64,000 nucleotides of DNA from Trichosphaerium sp. ATCC 40318. Taxonomy: Eukaryota; Discosea; Flabellinia; Trichosidae. The translations under genes and the position numbers were made by a program. Below are positions 9,994 to 21,548 of the stretch, in pieces; positions within the stretch are counted from its first letter, which is position 1, and each line of letters starts with the position of its first letter. The notes under the pieces are model-generated. The model searched no databases, had not been told where the DNA came from, and was given only the letters and a program-made list of their open reading frames with translations. Location: NCBI GenBank assembly GCA_038496445.1, contig JALMLS010000520.1:186001-250000 (forward strand). The letters are read 5' to 3'.

Positions 9994-10496
9994 TGCGTCA
10001 CTGCAACTATATCGCCATGTACTTATGTAAACCATTCTTGAAAGTGCCTGTGTTACTCACTGTAGTAAGCACCAGTTAATTTTGTACGACCAACTATCCT
10101 TTTTCATTGTGGGTTCCAAAAGCTGTCCATGACTAGTGACTATTACATCAATACTCAAGAGTCCAGTTAAAACTTGTTTCAACACAATCCTCATAGAAAG
10201 TTTGTCGATAGTAAAAAAGGGCTTCCTTGACAAAAGAGTATCCGCCTTGGCTTCTGCAAATTAACAGGTGATTTGAGCTGTATGGCACAGTCACATTTAC
10301 TATGTTGATACCATGCAATAACAAGTACATAAACTCTGTTCTTCCTGATTCTCTAGTGGCCAATCTCCCTACGTTATAGTCTCGCAATAAACGGGCAACA
10401 AGAAAAGTCTAGAAAGGTCAACAGAAAGTAACATTGTAGCCGAAGATACTGTGTTTGAACTTTTATTATAACAGAGGTTAACGTAAAAAGTTCCAC
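9994..10496. other. Intergenic region between convergent genes
   Basis: There is no supported gene. A minus-strand frame of 79 codons at 10148-10387 starts at a TTG and shows no recognisable domain. Confidence 0.45.
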
Positions 10497-11317
10497 CTAT
10501 GAATGTTCTTTATAGATTATTCCCAATGACTCCACAAAGTCTTTTGTAAAACCATCCATTTCATGCACTGTAAGTGATTTCAGAGATTGTAAGTGTTTCA
10601 AACAATCCTGTTTAAACCCATGACAACGCACCACAGTTAGTTGTTCTAGGTTTGTTAAGCACTCAAAGTCAATATCTTTTGTATCACAACAAGATAAGTA
10701 TAAGTGTCTGACATTGGTCAAAGCTTTGATCCCTTCTTGCATTGATTGTCCAAAATAAAGTTCAACTGTATGGACATTACCAAGTTGCTCAAGCCATTCA
10801 TTCTTTGGAAAACTAAGGCTTATTGTATGAACATCTTTTAATGCCTTTAATCCTTCTATTGTAATAAAAGGACATCCAAAAATGTTGATTGTGTGAATAC
10901 CCTTGAGTGCCTTTAAAGAAACATCTGTTATGTTTGAGTTGTGCAAGTCAATGTGCTGAAATGTTTTTACTTCTTTTAGTAATGCAAATACACTTTCATC
11001 TGTAGCTCTAACTGGGCCCAAGCTGATGCTTTGAACTCCATAAAGACATGACAAGTTATCTTGAAGCGATGGACAAAAACGAAAACCAATCATTGTGTTT
11101 TCAAGCAAAGGACTTCCCTTGAGAACAATGCAGTCTGAGGTTCTTTCAAAAATATTTGATTGAAGCCAAGATTGTGTCGAATGATATCGTTGAACACGTG
11201 AGAGACTGTAGAAGCTAAAATACGTTGTTTTCTGTTTAAATAACGTAAAATATCAGTAAGTGTCTCTGGCGGAAGCTGACAAACTGAAGTCTTTGATTTC
11301 TGTTGGTTTGTTGCCAT
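10497..11317 (-). pseudogene. F-box/LRR protein gene with a frameshift
   Basis: The gene reads from ATG 11317. MATNQQKSKTSVCQLPPETL and TDILRYLNRKQRI form an F-box, then the frame runs out about 60 residues later around 11090-11160. A second frame, offset by one base, continues without loss through DCIVLKGSPLLENTMI. It then runs through about eight leucine-rich repeats of the GVHTI type (LKGIHTINIFGC, LKDVHTISLSFP, LTNVRHLYLSCC) to the stop at 10497. Compared with the intact relative at 54730, the joined order F-box, KEPQ/KQYQ, LRR is collinear, so a single-base indel is the simplest reading. It may be a recent pseudogene or a sequencing error. There is no room for an intron at the break. Confidence 0.7.
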
Positions 11318-12134
11318 ATTAACAATACGCTCTACTTGAGCTCAGCATCAAGTTAAGATATACGAGATTGAGAAATATGTAAGAGTTCATGAGGAGTTCG
11401 TGAGAACCCTCGTTAAGTCATATCAAGTCTAGATTAATAAACAGATTTCTCACAGTTTACTTGTGTTCACACCACTTAAGAATAGTACTGCGTCTATTCA
11501 TAACAATAATAAGGCTACAAGAAGGAATGTACGTTTCTAAAGATATTAAAAAGTAGTAGGCTTCAGCAAGATATTTCACTGAATCTCAGAGTCTCACTGA
11601 GTCGCTAAGAAGTCGACGTTAACCGGCAATCAGAACCTAGCCGTTAACTAGTTTGTAACCAGAAAACTAGGACCTTTAACACCCGCCGGACCACCTCTCA
11701 ACATGCTTCAATGTATTGCAGTAAATCAAATGTACTAGGCTCATCAGCTTAGATGGATTATTGAAAGCAAATTAGATCAGGAATACTGTAAAAAAACGGT
11801 TCTCCAAACGTTTTCTGGTCCAACCAAAATAGTTTATCGGCACTGTTATAGCATGGCTTGTTTTTCCTCATTGTGAAACGATGTAAATGTCAGTATTACC
11901 AACATGGTGTATTCAATCATTGATTGTAATTGAGTTTGTTTTTTTTGTGATGTATGTAAAGGTAGTATAGTATTGGTAACGATTGAGTTGATCTACAAGT
12001 TATCTAAACATTAGTAGCTGGAATAACAATCATTTAAAAAAATATCGTGAATTTACTAAGTAGGTAATGAACTACATGTTTCACGTGTCATTTAACATAC
12101 GAAATCAATACATCTTTTCTTTTATTTATTTTTT
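11318..12134. other. Intergenic region, nothing recognised
   Basis: There is no open frame with domain support. The segment 11570-11620 has internally repetitive CTCAGAGTCTCACTGAGTC-like sequence, but no longer repeat. Confidence 0.4.
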
Positions 12135-15100
12135 TTAACAGTCATTAATAACAGGTGTACCGGAATCACCTGTAGAAGCATGAAGTGTTTTTCTTATAGA
12201 TGCAAACAGCTGGCGTGAGTGTTCAAGCATCCATTGGAATATTGAAGGAGCACATACAATAGCACTTGAAAATCTCTCAGCATTGTCTTTGATTGAAGTA
12301 GAAATCAGTATTGTAGGTGCAATGGAAATTGATATTGCTCTAAAGTCCATTTGGTTTACTTTTTTATGCTTCTCCAAGTGTATCAAGAATCTGACTAGAT
12401 GGTGTAATGCTTTTTTACGTTCAGGTGAAAGTGATTCAAGTAGTCTTTTTACAGCAGAAGGCGCACTAAGTTGCTCACGATCTAATGTTTAAAAAGTTAA
12501 AAAAAAGCAAAAAAAAAAAAAAAAAGAAAACAGGTAGTCACGTGATTACGTACCAACGTCTTTTAATTTATTAAATATAGCCTAATAACAAACAATTAAT
12601 TTCAAGGATAAAATTCGAGTCAGTACCTCAGGTATGAGTGAATCGGGCATTTCCATCAGATATAGCTTCAACAAACCAACAAGATCGTATGGATCCTCAG
12701 CACTAAAGTTGACATCTTGTTCTAAAAACATCGAATAAGGGCACGCTCGTAAGTTAGTAAAAACAAATTCCTTAACGTTGCAAGAAAGACACGAAGTCTG
12801 CAAATAAAAAAAGGCAAAAAAATCATAGTTCACGAGAATTAAACGCACGTGTTTCTATTGATTGTTTCAATTGATAGATTCTAGGCCTATTTCCAGGTGT
12901 CCTTACAAGCCCCTCTAAATTAAATCCTTTCTTCACTAGAGCAGTACAGCAACCCTTAAAAAAAATAAATCACAAAAAAACACGCTGATAAAGACGACTC
13001 TGGAAGACTTCAAAACGTACCTCAACAACATGTGTTTTACCATCACGTAAGGCTCTTGAAATACTTTCTTCAAGGGTAACTCCAAAATACCTCTTCAACC
13101 TCGCATGTGGCCCACGTTTTTGTCCAAGTAAACTCGCAACACTTGACCTGTAACTTCGCCTCTTATTTCTCTTTTTCATCAGTAACCTCTGTGCAGCACC
13201 GCTGCCCAAAGTGCCACCTGGTGCTGGTGCTTTGACACTACCTTTTCTTCTTCGTCTTCTGGGTTGTTCTCCTGCAGGTATTTTTGGTCTTTCTGATGTT
13301 TTAAAGCCAAGTGTAAGTGTCAGAGTTCCTGTAACCATGTTGCTAACATGTCTTTCGTCGTTGCCAAGTTGAAACGTTTTCTCAATACACATTGTTCCAT
13401 CATTGGCCAAGAGCCTTGTCAAGTACCTATGAAAAGGATTTTAAGCAAGTATTTCTTGATAAGTAAAAAAATCATTTCTCAATGGAGAAAAACGTGCAAA
13501 CGTAAAAGTTCTTTTGGTCTCTCAACGTGCTGGACGTCGCACCAAACCAGAAAACCTTTTAACTGATAGATTAATTTACGTACTGTATTGTAAACTGTAC
13601 ACATCCTACAAAAGCAGGGCTATGAAATCGCGTCCAATCCATAACAGTTACCTTGAAGAACAGTTAAACAAGTACTTTTTTTTAATTGGATAAAATCCAT
13701 TAAACTATTATGGTGCTGACGCAACCACACTTTGAGATTATTCATTGTCTATTTGTGCTATGTAATTTAATTAATAGATTTAATACCTTTATCGTTGTGT
13801 CCTGTGTGACCATACTACGCAGTTGTTAGTTCACATGGAGTTTTTCTGTAAATACAAAATTGTCGAACATACCAATTCCAGTTCAGGTCATGCCATACTG
13901 CTGTTGGGCTTTTTACTTGAGGTTTTGATTTAAATGCTAAACTTGAGATATTTGATATTGTCATTAGGCACATTGGACTACATTGTCCGTCTGCTCAAAA
14001 AAGAAAAGTAAGATAAAAAAAGTACATTATCTGGGGTTTTTTTCGCACGTGTACTATGCTTAGAAGGACTGACATCGCTAACACAAACGTCATACACAGT
14101 CATATCTCCCCTCCAATCATCTGTCAATTCCATGAGTCCTTTACTTTGATCTGGTGCCCAAAGCAATGGTTTCATCAACCCAAACCTCATGAATTCTCCT
14201 AACGAGACATTAAAACAAAACATACTTGCACTTCTGAAGAGCAATTGAACGAACAAAATGTTGTCGTGCTCGTACTGAGTGCAAGCAACAGTCTTCGCAA
14301 TAGTTGGTTTTTTATCAACAAATACGTGACATGACGTTCACATGTTCAAAAAATATGTTGTTTTCGCACCTGGTTCGCTTACTGCCTTAACAAAATCAAA
14401 TTGATACAACGAAGCGTGTTTGTTAGGCTCTGTTTCTTCATAAACTAGAAGTGGATATCTAACATTGAGTCTTGGACGGAGAGCCTACCAACCGCGTTAG
14501 ATCGAATGATTGTTGACTTCTTTGTGTTTGATGGCGTACTTGGATAAGTTTTAGATGAGGTTCTTTACCCTGGTCATCCGAAAGGCTCGTTACAATACGA
14601 AGAAAAGGGTTGAAATTATTCTTTAAATTATACTTTTCAATATGAGTCTGTACATCTTTCCAGTCAGTGAGGATATACACTTCTGTACCATGATCTCGAA
14701 GAGTCCTTACTATACCTCTATAAACGTAGTATTAAATCAAGCGTTTTAAGGAGGTGTAAGGGCGTACTTGTTTTCGCTTATTTTGTGCTTATCTTGTACC
14801 CATAATAAAGAAGTATGCGCGAAAAAACGTTTAAATCGCGCTTCATCTCTTCTCGTTTTATGAAACTTATGCTCTCGTTTCTATTAATAAAAAAACATCA
14901 TTGTTAGTAACAATAGGATTAAATGATATCACGTGATACCTTGTCAAAAACAGAAAACAAATGTTTATGTTTTTTTGATGAAAGATCAGCAAGCTGAATA
15001 GAAGGTGCGTATATCATAGTTGGCACGTGTTGGAACCCACCCTCGTGTAATTTCTTTATAGCGAATTGTATGAACTGAGTTTTTTTATCCTCCGCGAACC

Positions 15101-15818
15101 CGGAACTCTTTGAAGTTACGAATACGCGTATACGCCCAGTACCGAGCAAGAAACTCAACCTAAAACATCAAATCAATTTATCAAAAAAAAACAAAAAGTA
15201 ACTTTTGTTCAACAAAACACGTTTTGACGTACTTATCAAGTATTAAACTCAAGTTCTTTAGTTTATGCGTTGTTATTATACTCAAGTCAAGACTTCTATC
15301 GATAAGATGAAAGAGAATAGGCCTCATGAAGCTTGAAATTTTAGGTTTTTGAGTTAAGACTAGAGTAAGCCCTGCTTTATCATTACTCTCAAGTTTCCGA
15401 ACCAAGTCATCTAAAGACTCATACGTAAGCATTTTAATAATAACCAAACCTCCACTTCCGTAGAGAGACAGAGAACTACTAAAAATAAAAAAGGCGTTTT
15501 TGCAGTGCTCAGCTGCCTCCAGTTTTATAAAACTCTAAAAAAGAACTTTGATAAAAGTATTTATTGAAAATAACACGTGATATGGAAAGACAGGCCTTTT
15601 TTTGAATTGTGTATTAAGGAAATGACAAAGTAAAGCGTTCACGTGCCTAACCGGGGATCTACTGCGTCTACTACAGGTAGTAGGATTTGTTTTGTAGAAA
15701 TAGAGCTTAGTTCGTCTAATACTACCTCCGGAAGTGTCTCTACTGATTGAGTGTGTAGTTTTGATAGCGAAGACTGCCTCAGGGCCGCAGCATTAGCTAA
15801 AGAACCCAAGGAAATCAT
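12135..15818 (-). CDS. Large multi-exon protein with C2 and RhoGAP domains
   Basis: The gene reads from ATG 15818 (MISLGSLANAAALRQSSLSK, then TLPEVVLDELSSI) through at least ten exons. The N-terminal half was not recognised (for example MLTYESLDDLVRKLESNDKA and FLLGTGRIRVFVTSKSSGF). From about 13990 to 12970 there is a C2-like domain: CSPMCLMTISNISSLAFKS, TAVWHDLNWNW, VTVMDWTRFHSPAFVGCV, then NMVTGTLTLTLGFK, with a basic insert. From about 12940 the RhoGAP domain begins with GLVRTPGNRPRIYQLKQS, where Arg of GLVR is the arginine finger. It continues AEDPYDLVGLLKLYLMEMPD and QMDFRAISISIAPTIL, ending SGTPVINDC at 12135. RhoGAPs accelerate GTP hydrolysis by Rho/Rac/Cdc42. Membrane recruitment by C2 is an inference. 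Exon joins in the N-terminal half are only partly solved. Confidence 0.75.
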
Positions 15819-16205
15819 GTTTCATAAACTCCAAACTGACAGTTTGCCTTAGTTGGTAGTTTTAAGTTTTTGTGATTGTTTTTACGCGTACGCTTATTTA
15901 GATGTAGTTACTATTGATATGGCACGTGCCAACTGTAGATGGATGGAGGGTTCAACAAATTGTACTGAAATACGTCGAAACAATACTACACGTGTGCTGC
16001 TTGAAGTAACGGTACAAGACACGCATTAGAACTAACAACCCCTTTGGTAACATTATTCGTTGTTTTGTGTTTGGCCAAAATTTCTCTTGAGTGTAATAAT
16101 CTCAGTCACTTGATTCACCTTGACAATCTACTTTCGCCTAACACCTTTTGACCACGCAAGCAGTTGTTGCATTTGGGAACTAAATTAGAGCCTGCCTAGT
16201 CCATC
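15819..16205. promoter_or_regulatory. Divergent intergenic region between RhoGAP and small GTPase genes
   Basis: The start codons at 15818 (minus) and 16206 (plus) face away from each other across 387 bp. The region has two CACGTG palindromes (about 15922 and 15991) and no gene. A shared bidirectional promoter is inferred from layout only. Confidence 0.45.
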
Positions 16206-16814
16206 ATGGGTAAAAAAGCTACAAAAGAAGCTAAAAAACAAGATATAAACAGGCGCATAGAAGTAAAAGTACTTGGAGCAAGAGATACAGGGAAAACTGC
16301 TTTAGTAATGCGTTGTAGTGACTGGAATATCTTTTCTGAGCTAAAAACAGACTCTCTCATGCAGCCATCCGGTGATTGCTTTGGTTCTATAGACCATAAA
16401 GTAAATGGAGGCGTTTTAACAGTGATCGATACTGACTACGAGGAGAAAACTATCTCTACCATTCCCCGATTTGTTCAACAATACGATGCAATCATTTTAT
16501 GCTTTGATGCAAGAAATAAAGAAACCTTGAAGGAATTAAGAGATAGGTGGGTGCCTGAAGTGAATGAAAAGTATACTAAAGCTTTGGTATTCATTATTGC
16601 AACAATGTGTGATACTTATGGAGCAGGAGATGATTTAGACTTAGAAAAAAATGATGATTTAAAGTTTATTGTTGACTTTCTTTCTGAGTCTGGTCAACGT
16701 GGTCTTGTAAAGATTTATGGAAAAACAAGTGCTAAAGACAACACTAGGATTCATGAATTATATCAAGAAATATATGAGAAAGTCATGGAGTATCGACAAT
16801 CACATGAACAATGA
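16206..16814 (+). CDS. Divergent Ras-superfamily small GTPase
   Basis: This is a single-exon gene of 202 residues. The N-terminus MGKKATKEAKK is basic and could be myristoylated at Gly2. G1 is a canonical P-loop, GARDTGKT (about residues 24-31). The switch II motif normally DTAGQE reads DTDYEEK, so the catalytic glutamine is lost. G4, normally NKxD, reads ATMCD, and G5 TSAK is intact (GKTSAKDN). FVQQYDAIILCFDARNKETL is a typical fourth strand with the following helix. The C-terminus is SHEQ, with no prenylation cysteine. It would bind GTP but probably has altered nucleotide choice or slow hydrolysis (inference). It starts 387 bp from the divergently transcribed RhoGAP gene. The absence of introns sets it apart from most neighbours. 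Confidence 0.8.
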   Translation: MGKKATKEAKKQDINRRIEVKVLGARDTGKTALVMRCSDWNIFSELKTDSLMQPSGDCFGSIDHKVNGGVLTVIDTDYEEKTISTIPRFVQQYDAIILCFDARNKETLKELRDRWVPEVNEKYTKALVFIIATMCDTYGAGDDLDLEKNDDLKFIVDFLSESGQRGLVKIYGKTSAKDNTRIHELYQEIYEKVMEYRQSHEQ

Positions 16815-17067
16815 ATCCTCAACTTAATCTCAGCAAATGTTAGCTTAGCTGCTGTCCAATCTTATGCAACTCACTGTAATCTCATAACATCTAAAGCACT
16901 GTCTTATGAGTTAACAACAATAAAACATAAGAACGCAATGCGATGAACTGTACTGTACGCACGTGAGTATAATCAGGTTGTGAAGAAAATCAGTTTCCTC
17001 ATCAAAAGATATTGATAATGTTTTACTCGACGTAATGAGCTTTAGCTGGATGCTGGTGTGAGAAAAT

Positions 17068-19811
17068 CTATATTTCTGTATTTTTACAAGGCACAAATTG
17101 TGATGGTGCCATTACACCTGGGCCAATTGTCTTTTCTTGAGCGTCAAGAACTGGTTCTACTCCTTCAGCGTCCTTGAAATAAAAGTCCGACCTACAAAAC
17201 AGTAAATAGCATAGTTTGTTTATATGTTCAAAATCGTCACCTGTAGTGCATGAGCGTCGCTTGTAAAGTGTTTATATTACCATCCCACCAGTATGGTATT
17301 TGAACCAAGGTTATTCCTTGGGTTTAATTAGATGTATAAGAATATTAAAGCGTGCAATTTTGCAAAGAGATCAAGATGTGCTGTTTTACCTTGCTCAAGG
17401 CATTGTTGCAATTTTTCAGCATCTCGTCTTTGTCTTATTAGTGAATGCCCAAACTTTGCTGGGTTATCGAAATAATGCATTTCTCCTTGGTATTCTAAAG
17501 CAAGTCCCAAAGAAGGAATGAAAACATCTAAAGTTAACTTTCCTAAAACAGACATTAAATTTTTACAGTTTTTGCGAAATAACGTGCTAGGAGGCTACAA
17601 GTTATTTTCAAAATTTAATACCCTAAACTCTTAGGTCGTTGGTAAAAATAATATAGGTGTATTTTGTAAGTTAGAATTTGATGTACGGCACTTTGTCGAT
17701 CGAAAGAAAAAAAGTTGATTACTCACCGTATTTTGCTTTAACACCACAAAAGTACTCTTCTAAAATGTCCTCTGATGGAAAAGTTTCTTTTATACAAGTC
17801 ACCAACCAACTAGTAATATATTTAAGAGATCTTCAAGATTAAATTCAAAGACATACCGTTGCATAGCAGCCTTATTTGCTGAAAAAAAAAAAGAGAAATC
17901 CCACTTTTGAAACGGGTAAACTTCTTCCAAGATTTGTGGATACTGAGATATCATACCACTTCCACCGATAGAAGCAAGCTGTTTAATAGATATACGGTAC
18001 CTAGAAACACAAATTAATACGCAAATATTCAAGCAGTTCGTATACCTACCATGTATCAGGATCTTTAATGCCAAAACTTGCTTCAGCAAACTTAATAAAT
18101 CTTACAACATTCTTCTTTTTTGTCCAATGTCCTCTGGATCTATTGGAAACTTTATTAAATGGCTATCACGTGGATGCAAGTACCTTCTTTTAGGCTTTTT
18201 ATATTGTACAGGTGCCGATCCAATTGAACCTGGATGTTGTGTTGGCTGTTCTTCTTCTTGGCTTTTCGACAAATTAGCAAAAAGACAAGATTCTTCCTCG
18301 CTCAAACTCCTAAAAATAACGCACCCAAAGGCGTCTCTATCCCAAATAGTATCTGGATACGCCATTTCTAATACTGATTGGATTGACAACGCCGACCTAA
18401 CGTCATATTAGAGTGATTTTGTTACACTCTTTTACTTGTTTAGAATGTTACGCAAGACGGCATGTTCTATCTCTTCTGGTAATACAGTGTACCAATCTGA
18501 GATAGTTTTCACACGAGTGTCAACTGAAGCTTCTTCAAGTGCTTTTATAGCAATGCTTGAAAACTGGGATTGAAGCCTTACCAAACAAGCAAGTCAGCAA
18601 AAAGAACTGATTTGATTTTGATTAAAAAAAGCAGACTACAAAGACTGTATTTTAAAATCGCTTTCACGTACTCAAATTTCGCTTTTATCCATCTAAAATT
18701 TGGATATACTGCCTTCATTGCCTTGTATACTGATCCATGACTACAAACCGTTAATAAATACCAATACGATGGCATAAACAAAGCGTACTAAGATAGAATC
18801 GTACTGGCGTTATTACTTCTTAAATGGTTACTTGTCACGTTATACCATTGGTCTAGTGTGGATATATTCAAACAATTACTAATACGGTCTATTTCAGAAA
18901 GGTGGTTTTCCATTTTATGCCAATGACCACTCTTCAAGTATCTAACAAAAAGTCAACCTAAAGTTCCTTTTTTTTTCTTCTTTTTTGTGTTAGCTGCCAT
19001 GCCTCTTTACCTGAATTTTGAGTCTTCCCAGTCAAATGTTGGATATATAGACTCTAATGCAATCTGTATAGAACTATTGTACCTTGATCAAAGCGTGAGA
19101 AGAATTTCTAGCACTTTTTCGTTTTGTCGTCATACTGGTTTTTTACAATACTGCTACCGCCTTGTGCGAACACATCATCTCTTGACACATTGTACCAATC
19201 AGACATTGTTAAATACTCCAATTGTTCAGCGATATCATCAAATAATGCACGTTGATTATTCACATCAACCCATTGGCCATGCTTGGCACTAATCATGCAC
19301 GTAGTTAGAACACCATGTTACAACAGAAGATGAAGAAAAAAAACGGATTTTGTGATATCACATGATCTTTCACGTGCAAAAAGAAAACGTTGGCATACCG
19401 TATTCTCTTTTCTGACCATGGAAATTTTGGATATAGACGTTCAAGAGCTTGAGGATAAGATATTTTAAATCTTTCGAAAAAATCATTAGTTTGACACTTG
19501 ACACGTGAACTATGTCTTACTTGGCTAGGACATCACCCACAAGGCCTGTAATGACATTGGCATCAACATTGTACCAATCTTGACAGTGCTTAACACCTAA
19601 GATTCTAGCAACGTTATCAAACGCTGTAACTTGTTCTGAGTCATTTGGCTTCGTTTTTAGCCTCTTTGTTGGGCTATTTCGCGAGTTAGACGTTTATTTC
19701 AATACAAAAACGTACATCTGTTTCTTTTTCTTTGTTTTAGAGTATACGCGCGATTGTAGAACGTTCTCTACGTTGTGGAGGTGAGTACAAAACAAATGGC
19801 CTTTTCGAAGC
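17068..19811 (-). CDS. Repeat protein with PD-(D/E)XK-like nuclease C-terminus (5' end unresolved)
   Basis: Exons read leftwards from about 19811. The N-terminal part (PTKRLKTKPNDSEQ) is basic. At least four copies follow of a unit with the pattern DWYxV...GG..(I/L)V..Y...AL...YP.F.W...KF. Examples are CQDWYNVDANVITGLVGDVL, MSDWYNVSRDDVFAQGGSSI and IALESIYPTFDWEDSKF. The C-terminus has LTLDVFIPSLGLALEYQGEM-HYF, then a spliced exon GITLVQIPYWWD, then a tail ending MAPSQFVPCKNTEI at TAG 17068-17070. The LDxFxPxxxxAxEYQGExHY...IPYWWD pattern resembles restriction-endonuclease-like folds, with D and ExQ as the presumed metal-binding residues. The role is unknown. The start codon could not be fixed; a short 5' exon may lie near 19860. 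Confidence 0.6.
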
Positions 19812-20019
19812 CTGAAATTGATAACATAGAGATAGTATACGCATACTTGCAAGTATTGAGCTCATTAAACAATGTTACAATCAACGCATTAATTGTACAA
19901 CACCACACAGCTCTGCATAGCGCTATACAGCCAGTCTCGACGTACAACAAGTAGTTCTTGGCACTTGGAAGGCTTGTGTTTGATTATATGCTAGACAGCT
20001 GTTGACTGTTAGTACTGAC

Positions 20020-21273
20020 ATGGCTTTCGCGTGGCGCAACGCCACTTGCGTCGTTACTGGTGGTTCAAGGCATATCTACGACCTAACGTCACATAGTTGC
20101 TTACGTTAACCGTAGAGGAATAGGGAAAGCAATCAGCAAACATTTCATAAGCAAAGGAGCCAAAGTAGCCGGTACAATAGCCGTAGCTTTCATTTTTAAA
20201 CAAAATCAGCCGTTAATAATCTCATTAGTTATTGCACGCAATGTAAAGGCGTGTGAAGATGATAAAAACATACTGTACGTAAAAGGAGATGTTCGCGATT
20301 CAGAAAGCGTAAAGACAGCATACAAAGAGATAGAAACAAGCCTTGGCGTACCTACTATACTTGTAAACGCTGCAGGTACGTCCAAATTAACTGTAAAGTA
20401 CAAAACACGTCTCACACGCCAACAAAGGTATAAATATTAATGGATTGCTTATAAAATTAAAAGATGAAGATCTTCGAAGTGTCATTGATACAAACCTAAT
20501 TGGTGCTATCACAACATCACGTGTTGCATCTAGGTATATGATTAAAGCACGGGCTGGGAATATAATTAATATTGGAAGTACTGTGGGTGAGTTCTGTTCG
20601 CGTTTACCAAAAGACAGAAAGAAAACTTTGTAAATCTTCATTTTGTTTTAACACCATGTCAAGCATAAAGTCATCACTAACATCTATTACAGGTATCATG
20701 GGTAATGTCTTCTGACTATCGTTATTTCAATATCTTCATAAATCACGTGACAGTCATATTGTAGGTAATGCAGGTCAAACAGCATATGCTGCCTCAAAAG
20801 CTGGTCTTGTTGGTACTCTTACCTCTTGCTGTATCGTTTTAATTAAAATTAAGGTGTAACACGAAGTTTGGCACGTGAACTCAGTAGTAAGAATATTAGG
20901 TGTAACCTTGTAGCGCCTGGGTACGCAAAATCGGAACAAATCATAGTACTAACGATTGCTCTACTAGATTTATTGAAACAGACATGACAAAGGATATGAA
21001 TGATGCAAAACGTGCAAAGATATTAGAGTCACAATTGATTAAGCGGTTTGGTGAACCTGAGGTATACATAACAACTTTTTTTTTCTTGTTTTATTCCAGT
21101 TTTTAAAAACAAATTGCAATGAGTCGCTTTAAAGCCCTACTTCTTCAAAGTATTTCTATTTTCTTATGCTTATTTAGGAGGTTGCTGCAACTGTGGCGTT
21201 CTTAGTTGAATCACAGTACATTACTGGTCAGACAATAGTTATTGATGGTGGCCTGTCTATTGGCTGTACTTGA
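20020..21273 (+). CDS. Short-chain dehydrogenase, CBR4/FabG-type 3-oxoacyl-ACP reductase
   Basis: Several exons start at ATG 20020 (MAFAWRNATCVVTGGSR) and splice to GIGKAISKHFISKGAKVAG, completing the TGGSRGIG cofactor motif. Later exons give DVRDSESVKTAYKEIETSLG, TILVNAAG, GNIINIGSTVG, AYAASKAGLVG (active-site Tyr and Lys) and RSLAREL. The last ones give CNLVAPG, FIETDMTKDMN, RFGEPE and ESQYITGQTIVIDGGLSIG, ending TGA 21271-21273. The order and wording match carbonyl reductase 4 and bacterial FabG, the ketoacyl reductase of (mitochondrial) fatty acid synthesis, which uses NADPH. No presequence is obvious in the first exon. One very short exon (IMG) may lie around 20695. The start is close to the 5' end of the divergent nuclease-like gene. 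Confidence 0.85.
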
Positions 21274-21548
21274 CGATACACAATCATCTGTACAAATTTT
21301 TTTTTCAAAACTGTCAGTGGCTGCTTTCACGGAGAATTCTAGCGTTGGTGTTGTAACCACATAAAATTAAAACGAATTTATGACAGCAGTAAAACCCTCA
21401 CTACAACTGGAAGAACGCATATTTTAAGGCTTCGAGAAGACCGATTTTACGTTGTCAAACCACGTGTACTTCTGAAGTAACTCAAAGACAGCCACTGTTT
21501 AAATTATCTTCATAGGTGGTTTGTATGGTAAGGGTTTATAATAAGTAT

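Noticed and set aside
10148..10387. 79-codon minus-strand frame between convergent genes
   Set aside because: No ATG at the start, no motif and no splice context.
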